Source: Certhia americana (lineage: Eukaryota > Chordata > Aves > Passeriformes > Certhiidae). From it: 64,000 nucleotides of DNA. Numbering within the stretch: position 1 is the stretch's first letter; every line of letters starts with the position of its first letter. The DNA lies in NCBI GenBank assembly GCA_018697195.1, contig JAGMWU010000047.1, positions 186,001 to 250,000 on the forward strand. Direction: 5' to 3'. The position numbers and the translations under genes are program-made. Shown in pieces: positions 49,921-63,158 of the stretch. The notes under the pieces were generated by a model. That model was not told where the DNA came from, made no database searches, and was given only the letters and a program-made list of their open reading frames with translations.

Positions 49921-52022
49921 ATCTTGCAGAGCAGACTCATATTACACTGTGATGCCTTGAAAGAACAGACCTTTCATGTAGTCTTATTAATAGCTTTTCT
50001 TTTGCTTACAGTGTTTACTACATGCCAGTGTACTATATTAATTACAAGGACTTAGCCCTCATTTGCTACATCAAAGAAAACAACCAATACAATCTTGGAC
50101 CCCAAACAGCTTATTGACTTCCCAAATAAAATAATTTGCCTAATGTTGTGAGATAATTAGAGCAAAATTTGGCTAGCTATGGACACATGGTCCACAGACA
50201 TAAAGAAAATCACCTTACATGTATGCATAGCATGAGTGGTTGGTGTTTACGGGGTGCCTGGTCACACGGTCTGCACTTAAACATCTCACTGTCCTAATAT
50301 TCCAAGGTACACTCAGTAATTGTAAAAGTAGTGATTTACTGCTAGGTAAGATGTAAGGTTGTTAATACTCAGTGAGTATTTTACTGCTGATGCATGAGAA
50401 CGCCTAGAGGCTGCAAAATGTGAGAAGCAGGTACGTACGTCCAGTAAAACTTCAATGTTCCAAAACTTAGCTGCCACGTAATGCCTTTTCAACCATTTCT
50501 AGATGAAGAGCACTGTGCAAGCATTCCCACTCCTAGGTCAGTGCTGTTAACAGTGGACTGGTACAACAGGCTTTAAACAGGGGTACTCAGAGCAGGGGGG
50601 GACCAGCTGTAGGGTTCAGATTTGGATCAATCCATTGCAGAGCTTCTGTCCTTCCAACTCTTATGCTGAGCTTGCTCTCTACAAATTTCTCATGTTCACT
50701 GGCTCCCCAAACCAGGGATCCGCCCACCTTTGTTACCATTGAACAAACAGCTTCTGCAAGCTGAGGCCTTGCAGGATCATGTAGCTGAATACACAAGTGC
50801 TCTTGGTGGCCCAAAATGTTTCTTATGAGGTTTTAGTCAATATAGGCGGACAAGTAAATCGAAGTACTTGGGCAGCTAGACAATTTATCCCCTGCAATGT
50901 CTATAATTCCTTCTAAGAGGAGCCTCGTGTTTCTGTCAACAATTGATTTTAAGCATTATTTCTGTCTTGAAGATTATCAGACTTAACGCTTCTTCTGGGA
51001 AGAAGTCAGTAAAACAGGTAACCACAGATTACTTTTATTTTTAGTAAAATTTTCCTGGCTCATTAAGGTGCCATTCAGTTTTGTTAATGTTATTGCTGTT
51101 GTTTTCTCTTTTCAAAGAATCAAGAGCCTGTAGCATGTAATTCCCTTGGTTTCAACTCTGATGTGTTAAAAGTGCTCTGGGTTTGATGGAAAATGGACAG
51201 TGTTGTGTTGCGCTACTTTTAATTCTTCTGTTTCTACTTGGGCTATTTCACACTTTTGGGATGGAAAAATAATTTGCTGAGGATTGCAGAATATTGCAAC
51301 GGTAATCTGCATTCAGTCTCCCAAATATTTCCTGTATTAATTGTAATGAAAGGTGTTTAGCTATCAGAGCTCCCAGAGCTCACGTCAAACTCGGACAGAC
51401 TTAGGGACTGTGGCGTGCACTGCAGCACCAAGGCACGCTCTGTGTTATTAATCAAGGTTTCTGGAGAAGGTCATTAACAGACTTCATAAAATCACTAGTG
51501 TTTCCTTTCTTTTCTCACCTTCAGGCAAGACAGCAATTGGCTTTTCTCTGTTTGCAGGTGAGAGAGTCCTGTGATAAAGAGGCATTTTGTTGTATAGGGA
51601 ACCATTTCAAGTGGGTAGTCTGATAGCATCACATGACTGGGTCAACAGTGACTTTATTTTACAGCTTCAATTCAGTGCCAGGTTACACTCACAAGGGAAA
51701 GGGGGTAAATGAGTAACTTTGAATTCTGAAGAGCATGCTAGAAAGACACTGACTGAATATAAACTTCATTTATGCATCCTCTGTAACTCGGTCACAGCAG
51801 AAACTTGTGTTTACTCCTCAGAATTATTTCTCGGTGTGGTAAACACTTATTACAACAAAGTGAGAAAAGATCCTGTTTGTGACTGAAGGCAATATTCATG
51901 ATTGAAGCACACAGTCCAAATGTATCCCTTAGCTAGCTTTGGCTCAGCCAAAGAGTGACAGATGTGTCCTGCAAGGATTCCTCTCAGTGGTTCTTAACTC
52001 TGGGGTCTAATGTTTGTCTTAC

Positions 52023-52037
52023 CTGCATTCATAGCTG
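52023..52037 (-). other. Candidate 15-nt microexon, minus strand
   Basis: The minus-strand context is a long pyrimidine-rich run (CCTTCCTCTACATCCATCTA and on to TTTCAG), then CAGCTATGAATGCAG, then GTAAGACA, a strong donor. The acceptor is a NAGNAG tandem, so a 12-nt form is also possible. Fifteen bases preserve the reading frame, which is typical of neuronal microexons. The same strand is also open further upstream, so a longer exon using an acceptor near 52100 is an alternative. No protein is recognised. Confidence 0.2.
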
Positions 52038-55000
52038 CTGAAATATGTAGATGGATGTAGAGGAAGGCTGAGGATCTTAGGTTCAGCTCTGTTTTTATCC
52101 TGAATACCAGATGAAGCCTCTCTTTCACAGCTTGTCATTGAAGAAAGAAGTATCTGACATAAAATCAGTAGTGGGGAGAATATTGCTCTTCCATACCTGC
52201 TAGCAGCAGGGACATCTCTTCCTATAGTCCATCTTCTCCTTGTCTGTTTCAAAACCAGTATGAACTGGTAAACCACCTTTGAGACTAATTTTTAGTGGCT
52301 TTAGAAGTTCCACATTAGTTGTCTTTGACAGGTTCCACTAAATCAGTTGAAATGCACTAAATTCAGCTATTCTAAAACTGCACCTAAAAAGTGATATGTA
52401 CCAACTTATGACTGTGCAGACAATTTCTGAGAATAATTAAAATCAAACACATGTTTCAAACACTCCCCAAGCATATTTTGTAACTGCCAAGATTTACTGA
52501 AATAGCAAGAAATAAATCTTTTCATATTGTATCTGTATTTCCAACACAGTTTTCAAAAAATTTCCATACAACATAAAATAAAAATCTATCAATATAATGT
52601 CTATGTGAGACGGGCTAGAATTGTTATATATCCGTTGTTCCTTGAAAGCCTTCCTTTGAGCCTTTTCCCTGCACAAACATGCAGGAGAGCATCCCTAGCA
52701 TGGTAAGCTTCAAGTGTGAATGAGAAAAATGCTGATTTCAGGTTGTGTGCACCTCAGGCTGGTTATGGAGAGGCACATCAACCTCAGCTTGTGCATACAG
52801 AAAGGATGTGTGAAATCTCACCAGGTGTCAAGAGAATTGTAATGGAGCAGCCAAGAAGAGTAAGGAAGGCAAAGCTTGGAAACAAGGAGAAGAACTTGAG
52901 CTAATTTATTTACTTATCTACTTTTTTATAGTGATATAGTTTTCCATAAAATGGCCTGTTTCTGGGAGGAGCCAAAACTGAACTTGGATCACTGCTGAAA
53001 CAGCAGAAATCCAGAAGCATTTGCACTCTTCAAACTTTCAATGAGTCTCTAACTACATAGGATAGGTATAAAGGGTATTTTCATCTGATCAACGAAGCAA
53101 CTGATTGTGTCAGTAAAAATACTTTGGTCCATCTCTGTTAAGATTCTCAACATAATAATGGGTTTCTGGTTTGCTGCTTGATATTCTTTCATCTGTAATA
53201 TAAACAAGCAGTCAAAGACAGCAAACTGTGACATCCTCCCTTACAAAGATAAATAAGGATCAATCTTTTCTGACATTTTGCCTAATAAAAAAGCTACAAA
53301 CAAGGCAGGGAAAGAAAGCAAACAAAAATGCTTTCAAAAGAGAGGATAAGAAACAGGGAACAACTGTCTGGAAAGATATATGTTCCTCATGAAAAAACCC
53401 AACAAACAAAAATAAGGCTAAAACTGACAGCTCTATTTGAAAGATAGTGAAAATATTTATTTTCTTGTGACTTTCAACATATAATGTCCTAATTTTCACC
53501 CCCACTGTTTAGTTGGCTGCTTTTAAAACAAAAAATCATCTCAGTACCACATTGTGCATTAAAGAAGATGAATTTGCAGATGATGCTTTTTTTTTTTTTT
53601 TTAATATGAAAAGGAACAAAAAAGTTAGCATTTCTTTCTCAAGGGATTAATCATCAGCTTTTCATTTCCTGGGGTTTGGTATATATCTTGATAAATGTTC
53701 GTTGAAATAGGATTAAAAATAACTTGTGAATATTAATTGTTGAATTAAATTCCCATTCTGAAAAACTTTTAAAATTTGGGAGAAAATGGTTGCGTGATTT
53801 AAAAGTACCCTAGGTACTTTTGTGAATGCCTAACAAGAACTCATTTCATAAATCAGTTTGACCTTGCGAGAATTAAAATAATGTTGGTAATAATCTTTTA
53901 TAAAAGGATTGCTTGGTAGATGTTGAAATTAATCTGTCTGCATAGTACTCCTCATTCTCCTGTTTCTCTCTGTTAATATTCTCTTTCCTTTTGGTTGTGA
54001 ATTCCTCATTTTCTACATACTCTTAGGTCATGTCCCAGTGATGAACTCATTTTCAAAAAGCTAAGTAGTAGCACACTGCATTATTAAAATGATCATCCTT
54101 TTGAGGTAATCACCTAATGTATTTAATCAGTAAAGGTACTGCAAGGCATAATGGGAATTATGCAAACTAATATTTCATGTGGCAAACACATGGCTCCAGC
54201 ACATGGGTAGTTTTTTCTCACATAAGTAAATACATGTACATGCCTGAGTGTTTGCAAAACATGACATGGTGTCATGGATCTTATCTTGGATTGAATTCCT
54301 GCAGATCTTGGACAAAGTAGAGCATAGGAATCCACTGGCAGGTTCCATGGCTACTCCTTTTAGAACATAGTGAAAGCATTGCTAACATGACTGAGCCTTG
54401 GCAGAAGGGTAGTGGTGTCCATCCCATGAGAAAGCAGGAATTAAAATAACTTCCATCATATCTAGGTGGCTGGAGCTCCCATTGGAATGATTTAGTACCG
54501 GTGACATTTAATTGTATAACACATCTTCTAAAGCAGTAGGATTTTCTGATTTTTTGTCTCTTTGTTTTTGATTAAAATTTTAATAAATAAATTAGAAAGG
54601 GATGAATTCTGAAGAACGTTTCCCATCTTCTTTCATCAGTCATTGTTATACTGAGATATTGCTTTTTTTATAAAAAATAATTTCAGCATCATCAAATTCC
54701 AAAGTGGAAAGATATTTATGTCAATTTCCACTTTTAAAGTGAGGAAAGTACCTTTTGAGAAGTCCATGAAAATAAAACCCCATCATATCATGAAAGATAC
54801 TGGCTTGATCTGTTATAAAAGACCTACCTATTCTCAAAATGGGATAAAATGCCATTGAATTTGGAGATAAAAGGTAAAATAATGATAAAAGAAAGTACTA
54901 TTGACTCTAGATAAACATGCTGCCTCCTTTGAACCAGAATTTAATGCAAATTTGTCTTGATCTCCAAGTTACACAACAAATAAATTTGCCAAGTATGCTT

Positions 55001-57281
55001 TCTTTTCTTCAATGTTTCAAGTAACAGGTTTATATTTCAGCTGGATTTTTCAATAGAACATAGAATAAAGATTTTGTCATGGAATGGGAGGAAAGAAAAC
55101 TTCAGTTACTGAAAAATATAAAATCAGAAGATTGTATAAGGTCCTTTTCCTAAACTTTATGCTGGGGCCATTCAGTTATGTAACATGCTCTGAAGATGTA
55201 CATTAGCCTGTTAGTAGTATGGAAAGACTATGGAAATACAGATTCTAAGTTAATGTGGTGCTTAAGCAAATAATGAACTTTGGAAATGTGAATAATGCCA
55301 TTGAACACATATGAATACATATTCATGAATCTATGGAAGGCAGCTGCAAGTTGTTGCTTTCTTTTTGAACCATAAATAAGACAAAACCGTATCACATATG
55401 CTTGTATCTTCATTTTATGAAGTGTCTCAGCCTGGAAGAGGAAAGAAAACTTGTTTCTATGTTTCCCCAGTCCATAAGTCTGGAGGTTTTAGAACAGTTA
55501 GTGTGGTACATGATGAAAGAAACCAGTTTTATATTGTCTTAATCCATTTTCTTTAGAAGCACTAATGGTTTAAGAGAAAATGTGTTAATTGTACTCTAAA
55601 AGGAATTCAAGGAGAATCCTATGAGAAAAATACATAGCACATTGAGCAAAAGAGGGAAGAGTGTAGAACTAGATTTCATACACAGTCTACACTTAAAGCT
55701 GTCATTACTGAGATAATGATGCCAAGATTTTTTTAAAAGAGAACTTTTTAAAGAGAAAAGGATGCCTGACATCTATGAGCCTTTAATAGGAATTGGACAA
55801 CTAACTCCACTTTCTAACTTTGAGAAATTCTTGCAATTACGGAATGCTATGAAGCATTTTGCAAATACATTCTTTAGATGCCTGTCTCCTGCCCTATATT
55901 TTTTCTATTGGTATCTGTGTATTAGTTTTAAGGTACTGTACAGTATTTTAAAAAATTCTGGTCAACAGAAAATGCCATCTATTTCTACCAGAAGCATCTG
56001 AATTGAGAAGTTTCGAAACACCATTACTGTTCTAAGCAAATCAATAGAAGTATTTACTGTACAGTTTATGTGATCCTTCTGGCAGCATTTTTTAGCCACA
56101 GTATTGGGTTAAAATTTTTAAGAGCCCTCTGATTTCGTTTACGTGTTTGTAAATTCACAAATCGACTAATTACATGCTACAGCAGTGCAGCTATTTTCAA
56201 AATGTGGTCTCATGAAGTATTACTGGTGTGGGGTGAAAATGAGTTGATGATTTACCTTTTCTTCTTCATATTGCATCCTAATGTGTTCCAGTCAAAATAG
56301 GTGGTATTACGTTTCTCTGGTTTGCTATTACAGGTGTGATCGTAGCTAAATTGAAGTGGTTAGACAGGGAACATCTCATAAAGATTGTGACTGGCTAAAA
56401 TAGATCTGCTGTGACAAATGGCACACGAGTGTGACTGCAGTTAACTTTCCCAGCTAGGAAGGCACCTGAAGGTCTGTTTAGTTGCCTGATCTCTCCCCCA
56501 AGCTTAAAGCTCTGTTTTCTGAATTCAGCAGTTGTAATTTGTAACTATGCAGGGAAAGGAAAGACTCTTAAGTATTTGGGCACCCACTGAGTTTTCCTTT
56601 CCCTAGCTGAGTTAAGAGCTTCAAGGATCAAACTGCTGCTTATGCACAAGGTGTGCAGGAGATAGGGGGACAACAGAAGTCCCTTTGTATTTAGTCATAA
56701 TTTCATGTTTGTCAAGTCCTCTGAAAGTTAAACCTGCCTCCCCATCCAGTATTGCTGCTTACATGTTTTTGATTGTCCAGTCTCTGTTGAGACTTTTCAA
56801 TGATCTGAAGACATAATTTTCTTCTTCCTATGAACTATGCTTTATATGGCTGGAGGTAATGTGTTTTTATCACAGAAGAAAGCTGCATTTTGATGTTTCA
56901 GCCAGATAGCTGGATTGTGTACTCATTTCCCTCTGAATGGGGACAAAAATGAATAGTCATTTGTGGTTGTATCCTTGTGCTCAAGCAAATTCAGCAGTGA
57001 ATTTTCCATTATGTTTCAATAGCAGATTTTTTTTAATTCAATGGACATCAGTGTCTCAAATATTGGGGGAAATTAGAATGAAAAATGTAAAGAAAATTAT
57101 TGTCTCACAACTTGATATTTTGATTAAGTTGGATGCTTGTATTTGTAATTGATACTTGTGCTTAAGCCAGAGAAAATCCTGGGAGGATGGGTTAAATAAG
57201 GTTCTGACTTGATTCTCAGACAGAAATTGGCACATGCTTATTATATCCTTGTAAAAAAAAGCATCACCCAGTGTGTCTTAC

Positions 57282-57317
57282 CTGAAGACTGAATTCTATT
57301 TATAATGTCCAGTAACT
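57282..57317 (-). other. Candidate 36-bp exon, minus strand
   Basis: On the minus strand TTTTTCTGTGTCTTCCAAATACAG, read in two parts as a pyrimidine tract and acceptor, precedes the segment. CAG followed by GTAAGACA ends it with a strong donor. Only the frame starting with two bases of a codon is open. It encodes LLDIINRIQSS between split codons, and the length is a multiple of three. No family is recognised. Its phase would join the 15-nt candidate at 52023, and then one frame of the candidate at 10524, without a stop, but three-way phase agreement has about a one-in-nine chance of being accidental. Confidence 0.2.
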
Positions 57318-59039
57318 CTGTATTTGGAAGACACAGAAAAATCCCATGAAGATGAATTTATATCTAGTTATGTGTAAGTGGAATTTTCCTTTTCATCTCT
57401 GTACCTGTCTTTATAAGCATAACAGTAGTAGCCTTGTTATTTAATGTACATGAAGTAGTTATTTACATTTGCCTAGTTTGACAAAACATCCATCCCAGAC
57501 ATGCCCTCTTCAAGTCTGGCATACATAGAAGTACTTGGTCTTGTCTTCCTGTACTCAAACGCAGGCTCAACACATTTTCTGTTGCTAAAGTGCTTTTTGT
57601 AGTGTTTGACAGTGAGAATGCTGGGTTAGGAACGTTGTTTTTCAGGGACCAGTGTTACTTATCCTTGTTACATAGCTGGACAATAAAAGTGCCATAACCT
57701 GGAGCTCCCCAGTGAGTTTGTGGCAATACCATTTTAAGCTCTACTGGTAGCATTTGTGAGAATATTTTTGCATATATTCCCTTTATAATTGTAGCTTTTC
57801 TAAATTACCTCTTTAATTACATTCTGATGAAATATCCTGGATGAAATCCTGATTCCAATAAAAGCATTTATGTTCTTGATAGCAAAATAACCCAGCCAAT
57901 TTCTATGAGACCTGAAAGCCTGAAGCTATAAATTTGTCTTAAATAACACTGTGTGATGGAAAAGGAAAAATATGAAAGAATTTGAGCTTCAAATTGGAGA
58001 CTAACTTTAATGTTCTTTAGGGACAGCATCCAAAATTCTGTTCTCATGGTATGTTTTTCAGTAACTGCTTGGCACAGTATTTCTAGCATAAAATGATGTT
58101 ATGAATGGTTTCCGTAGGCTTGAGTCTTTAGAAAATTGCATCTGTAGGAGAATTGTGCTGTTTTTCCTAGTCAAAACTAGGATGGAAAAACTCTAATTTA
58201 CAGATTTACAGTTTGGTGGTCACTTTTTTTTTTTTTTTTTTGGGAGGGGGTGTTTGTTTTTTTAAATTTTAGGCAATTGCTTTTAGCACTTTGTGCAAAA
58301 TCCCTAAGCTTCCATGAAATACATCAAGAAACACTGTCTACCTCAGACCCTTCCTTTAAAGAAAGATTGTATTGTAATTGGTATTGATAGATGCTATTTC
58401 CATTCTTTCACATTAAGCAAACATAAATCCATACCATCAAAAAGAAGGCAATTAATAAGTTGCTTAGATCAGGCTAAAACAGGCAATGGAAGAAGAAAAT
58501 GTAATTTTCCAGCTTGTGTTTTCATTATTTATTTGGAGTTTGTTGTTAATAAAACATTGCAACACAGAACAAGGTAATACAACTCATAGATTGCCTTATT
58601 ATCAAGTATCCTCAAGGCACTTCAAAATAACATCAAAAAGGAGACCAAAAGACAATAGCTCATCTGTATGAGAGGCTTAAAGCTTTTGTTGAAAATGTAA
58701 TGAGTAGGGGGTCCCATCAACTTCAAAAGAATTTTGTTTAGGGTTATGCCTCTCCCTTTTTATTTTGCTTTGTGTTTGTTTTGTTTACTGTACTTCACAG
58801 GAGGAATCGTAGCAGAGACAGTGGGGGGAAATAGTTCTCATACCAGTGATCTGCTGGCCAGTGTTTGCAGAGTCATGGAAAGAAGAGTTTAGTGGGAGTT
58901 CCATGACAGTGCACTGCTGTCTGCATGCAGAAAGAAGGCCTAGGTGGTCACTTACTACACATTGTTTGTAGGTACCACACTCCAGAGCTACCACAGATGG
59001 TGTATCACTTCTTAAAAGGATACAGTTTTTGGGAGTGAC

Positions 59040-60010
59040 CAAATCCAGCAATTCTGATGGATGGAAGGCAGCCACAGGTTAGTGCTTCAGGTCCAAGCAC
59101 TGGTAAGACTGAGCCTGTAATCCCAACAGGTACACGTGCAGACAGGTGTAAAATACACATGAAACACAACAGGCCACACAGATAAGTAAGTATGAAGTAT
59201 TCACACAGAATATATGAAGTATTCACACAGAAATGAGCTGTCCCAACAGTCTCCTCCTGATCCTCATTCAGCTGATCAGGATAAAGACCAGTCCCTTTAG
59301 TTGTTGGCACCCCACACACTGGGTCCTCAGTCCAGCTGCTGGCACTCAGACCTCCATTTATATTCAGGTACATAGGTTAGGGATTTCCCTCATCCAGGAA
59401 AATAGTTTATGACAGAACTGACTGTGCAGATCCAGGTGCAGGGCATAGCCAAACAAATGTGCCGACATGCTTGTAAGTAACTGCTTATAAGTAACTTTTA
59501 TCCCCTTATCCTCATTTCCTGCACTCGTTCTGTAATAAGTGTTACCCCCAAATGGTCTTGCCTGCATCCCATAATGTGCCCCAAACCTCTCAGATTCTGA
59601 GGTGCTCCAGACAGCTTCTGCCATAGACCTGTGGTGCTGGGTTTCCCAGTGGGACTGCTGGCTGTCCTGGGGGTGTGTGGGCAGGGGCTCATCACTCTGA
59701 CTTTCGTGCTGAGGTTTCTCCCCCTGCCGGGTATCACATCCCAGGGACTGCTGTTCCCCTGCCAGGGCCAGGCTGCTGCCAGAGCAGGGGGGATTGACAG
59801 GTGTGTGTGACACCTCCTGTTGTACCTCTGCTCCTCGCTGCTGCTGCTGCAGATGGGCTATTTCTCACACAGCTAAAGCTAAGGAGCTTGTATTTTAGAG
59901 ATTTATTGGCTGAAGAGGAGCACAAATAAGGAGGCAGGGGAGCAGGCCCAAGGTGCCACCCAAATTCATACATCTGTATTAGCTGTACACAGTACAAAAC
60001 TGCAGTCAAA
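59040..60010 (-). other. GC-rich segment, possible retroelement remnant
   Basis: Nearly 1 kb is richer in GC than its surroundings, and its longest frames (149, 122 and 91 codons) are all on the minus strand. On that strand, GCCAATAAATCTCT (about 59908) is an apparent polyadenylation signal following TTATTTGTGCTCCTCTTCAG, the kind of arrangement seen at the R region of an LTR. A short CTG-repeat tract (59838-59855) and a 22-bp tandem duplication (59191-59234) are also present. I found no convincing gag, protease or polymerase motif, no paired LTRs and no family match, so the assignment is uncertain. It could be an old, unrecognised LTR element or simply a GC-rich unique region. Confidence 0.25.
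59191..59234 (-). repeat. 22-bp tandem duplication
   Basis: TATGAAGTATTCACACAGAA appears at 59191-59210 and again at 59213-59232 with a two-base spacer, a period of 22 bp. The repeated 20 bases are identical, which suggests a recent duplication. Confidence 0.85.
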
Positions 60011-62754
60011 GCTGTTCTGCATGTTAGAGCTCCAGGATTAATGATGATGAGTCAGTCTATACTGCAACTGCTGTCATCACTGCAGCTGAGATAAAATATA
60101 CATAAACCCTGTTTAAATTAGCTACAATCTCACAGAAGTTGCTCACAATGATGGATAAACTCATAACTACTTTAACTAATGCTGCTTGAGTGACCTTGAG
60201 TACTGGTGCCACACTGACATAGCAAGGCTGCTAGAATTTTCACTTAAGATTGTGCTGTTCTGTGACATCTCCACCATGTCAGCTGGGGATAACTTCACTT
60301 GCTAATGCATTCCTTTAGCCACAAATTACATGAAGTGATTTGTGGGTTACGAAGGGCTTAGACCTCATTTTTCATCACTCAGGGAAGCTAATATAGAGGA
60401 TTTGGCAAACTAATATCACAGAAAGGAAACATCACTGGAATAATTTTGAACGTATTTTCATGGAGCAGAAAGCATGGATAGATTGTCAACAGACTAAGGC
60501 CCAGATTGCTGATGTAATAAATTCTTAATAGTTAGCCAAAGCACAATGGAGGATATAAAACACATTTTACTAGGCTCAGGCATATTTAGTCAAAATACTG
60601 TTGACAAGGGGATTGTAGCTTTTGAATAAATGAGATCAAAAGACTAAACACTTTCTATTTAATTAATGCCTCAGAAGAAGATAAAAGATTTTGCACCCCT
60701 TATGTCAATCTTCATTACTCTTCCTCAGTTTTAGTCAGGATTTTAAGCTGGACTCTGCATTAGATGTCTAACAGAAATCTAATGATAAGCATGGAGGCTG
60801 ACACTGTCATATGGTTTGGACAGGTCTAAAATGCCTAACTGCTCCCTATGCTCATTTTTAGCCAAAATTTCAAGTGCCAATGAGATCAACTGAGGGTACA
60901 CAGCATAAGAGAACATAAAATGTACCAATGAATTAGTCAGAATGCATAGACCAGAGAATTTTACTAGTGCCTTTAGCTAAGAGCCTGTCAGAATTTTTTT
61001 ATTGCAAATTTCTATTCCAGGGCCCTATTATGTAAACGAAACTCTCTTGGGTAATTTATAAAATTTGATATGATTTTTTTTGACAATATACTTTCCATGA
61101 GTACAAAAAGATGAGAAAAAATTTGAGGTCACTTTGGTGCATGTGCAAACTTAGTTTACTTCATTATGTTTTCCATGACCAGCAGAGAACAGTGTGGACA
61201 AGACATGTCTGAAACTTAATGAAAAAGCTGCTTTGATTTGCTCTGGGACGTAAGGGATCGAGAACATTTTGTCAGGTGAAACCAAGGGATGAAAGTCAAT
61301 ATGACTCAGTTTTAGAGGAGTCATGGCTTTTCTGTCCTTCAATTTGTCCACCTATAAAACAGAATTAATGGCAAACGGTAAAAATGCTAGTTTGTGAAGC
61401 TTTAAAGAGTGTTTAGATAACAGTGTATGAAGTTAGTTGGATTGAAAATTGCAAGGATTTCCACTATTGCACAAGTACTGCCAGTGGTGCTGCTTAGCAA
61501 GGACTTTATTCGCAGTTACCAGCACAGGATTGTGTTCTCCCATGGGAGGCCTGAAGGAAAGGGATCTTTTTCAAACTCAACCGTAAACCAGCTCAGAGTG
61601 TGCTACTTAGACCCGAGTTTATCTACCCATTTACTGGTGCCATTTTACCATCAACAAATTTCAAAACCTTTTCTAAAAATAGGGGTGGAGCCCATTAAGA
61701 AATCTCTCAGATGCCTTGACACTTAGGATGGGTGTCTCATCAGATGTGACTAATGCATCCTTCATTACAAAACTTGTGATGTCTTTTTTGATTAAGGTCT
61801 TATATCACTGGCCTCAGACATTCAGCTTCCAAGGTTTTCTTTGGAATAGTATTTTCAGACAGACCTCTTGTAAGCTGATAACTAAGCTGAATTAGTAGAA
61901 TTCAGGTAGTATCAATTTTTTGGTGCAGTTTTGTAAAGTAGTACTTGGGAAATAACTTTGCGTTTATCTAGATTATGCAAGGCTGAAACAGGCCAGTCAC
62001 ATGAATCAGAACAAAATACATTGATAAGGTAATATTATGAATCAGCTGTCACCTTTTTCATGAGATGGATGGGCAGTAGAGAAAGCAGAGAATGAATTGT
62101 ATTTATGAGGTATGTTGCTGGGCAATTTCGTCAAATTATGCAGGACTTGAGACATGTAGTCAAAAACAACCTTAGCAATAAGAGAAAAAATTCAGTTCTG
62201 AGCATTGCACGTGATATTCCCAAACTCTAATTAAATCCTTGTTTTCCCCTATCAGAATTTTTCATGATGTTCCACTAAATGAATCCTTTTTTAAGCCTTA
62301 TTTTCCAACTTTCCTTGCTAATTAAAGAATTTTCCAATAAAGCCTGCTTTTATTTTGGCCAAGTTGAATGCAGGTTTTCTGGAGCCTTCAGGCTAGAAGG
62401 CACTGTTCCTAGATGAGAAAGGAGCCTAAGTCTTGCACTGGCATTAGCAGATTCAGGTACAAATCATAATCTCAGTTGAGCAAAATGTACTCTCAAAAAA
62501 CCCAAACAATACCTTCCTTGGAAGGGACCAGCTTGAGAGTAGATGCTGTCTAATCACATTGAGAATTTTAAATAAACTTCAGTGAAATTTGTTACTTAAA
62601 AATGTGTTTTCTTGTGAGGCTGAGAGTGACTAATACATGGTGCTTGATGATGAGATTGTTCAGTATTTACAACTGAATCTGACATTTCCCAGACCATGCT
62701 AGAAAGACAATCTATATGAACATCTCTGTGCTCACAACAGAAAAGAGCACAGAG
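60011..62754. other. AT-rich DNA, nothing recognised
   Basis: No gene, interspersed repeat or strong structure found. The longest frame (61427-61726, plus strand, 99 codons) has no family motif. A small palindrome, GTGCTC and GAGCAC around 62729-62750, lies just outside the inverted repeat that follows. Confidence 0.55.
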
Positions 62755-63158
62755 CCTGTGGCCAAAAGTAGGGTGCTGGCTCCTAAAATTACAAACGTCA
62801 TAGGATTTGTCCCAGAACAAAGCTGCCAGCAACTAGGAGCCCCAAACACCACCTCTGACCTGATCTTGAGACACTGGGGGGAAGAGCATTGTGTCCTATG
62901 GAAAAGGGCCACGTTCTGCAGCATTCACAATTCTAGGAGGCAGCATGCCCCTTTTGGCCACAGGCATCTGGATGAGAATGGAAGCCCATTTCCACAGGAA
63001 GCAATACTCAGTCCCCCAGTGCCTGAGGGTCAGGTCAGAGATGTCATCTGGGGCTCCAAGGGCAGCCAGAGTCCTAGATGTTGGCAGCTCTGGTCTGGGA
63101 GAAATCCTACGACATTCCCAATTTTAGAGGGCGGCACCCCACTTTTAGCCCTAGGTGC
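62755..63158. repeat. Unclassified interrupted inverted repeat with third partial copy
   Basis: The minus-strand reading of 62755-62918 and the plus-strand reading of 62972-63155 are clearly homologous. Shared blocks include CCCCCAGTG, GGTCAGAG, GGGGCTCC, GGCAGCT, TCTGGGA, AAATCCTA and CAATTTTAG/TAATTTTAG, ending in ACTTTTAGCC or ACTTTTGGCC. The right arm has about 17 extra bases near 63060-63080, consistent with a small internal duplication. The spacer at 62925-62969 is itself a third, plus-oriented copy of the last 45 bp of the unit. The arms have diverged, so the event is old. It matches no family I recognise and could be a satellite-derived cluster, a foldback element or a rearranged LTR. 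Overlapping frames on both strands are a by-product of the symmetry. Confidence 0.75.

Larger units (their letters stand above)
49778..58784. other. AT-rich unique DNA, no confirmed gene
   Basis: There is a small CA-rich stretch at 49871-49920 (ACACAC runs interrupted by other bases) and homopolymer T runs at 53588-53602 and 58225-58240. Candidate minus-strand exons lie at 52023-52037 and 57282-57317. A GC-richer patch with a few CpG sites lies at about 51365-51455. No other feature is supported, and all longer frames are 60 to 90 codons without motifs. Confidence 0.55.

Noticed and set aside
50431..50442. GTACGTACGT palindrome
   Set aside because: Short self-complementary sequences of this length are expected by chance.
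50964..51018. Plus-strand segment ending CAG|GTAACC with an open frame
   Set aside because: The acceptor is ambiguous among several AG dinucleotides and the peptide is short and uninformative.
59364..59813. 149-codon minus-strand frame considered as retroviral gag
   Set aside because: No major homology region, zinc knuckle or protease/polymerase motif was visible, and the frame falls in a GC-rich segment where long frames are expected.
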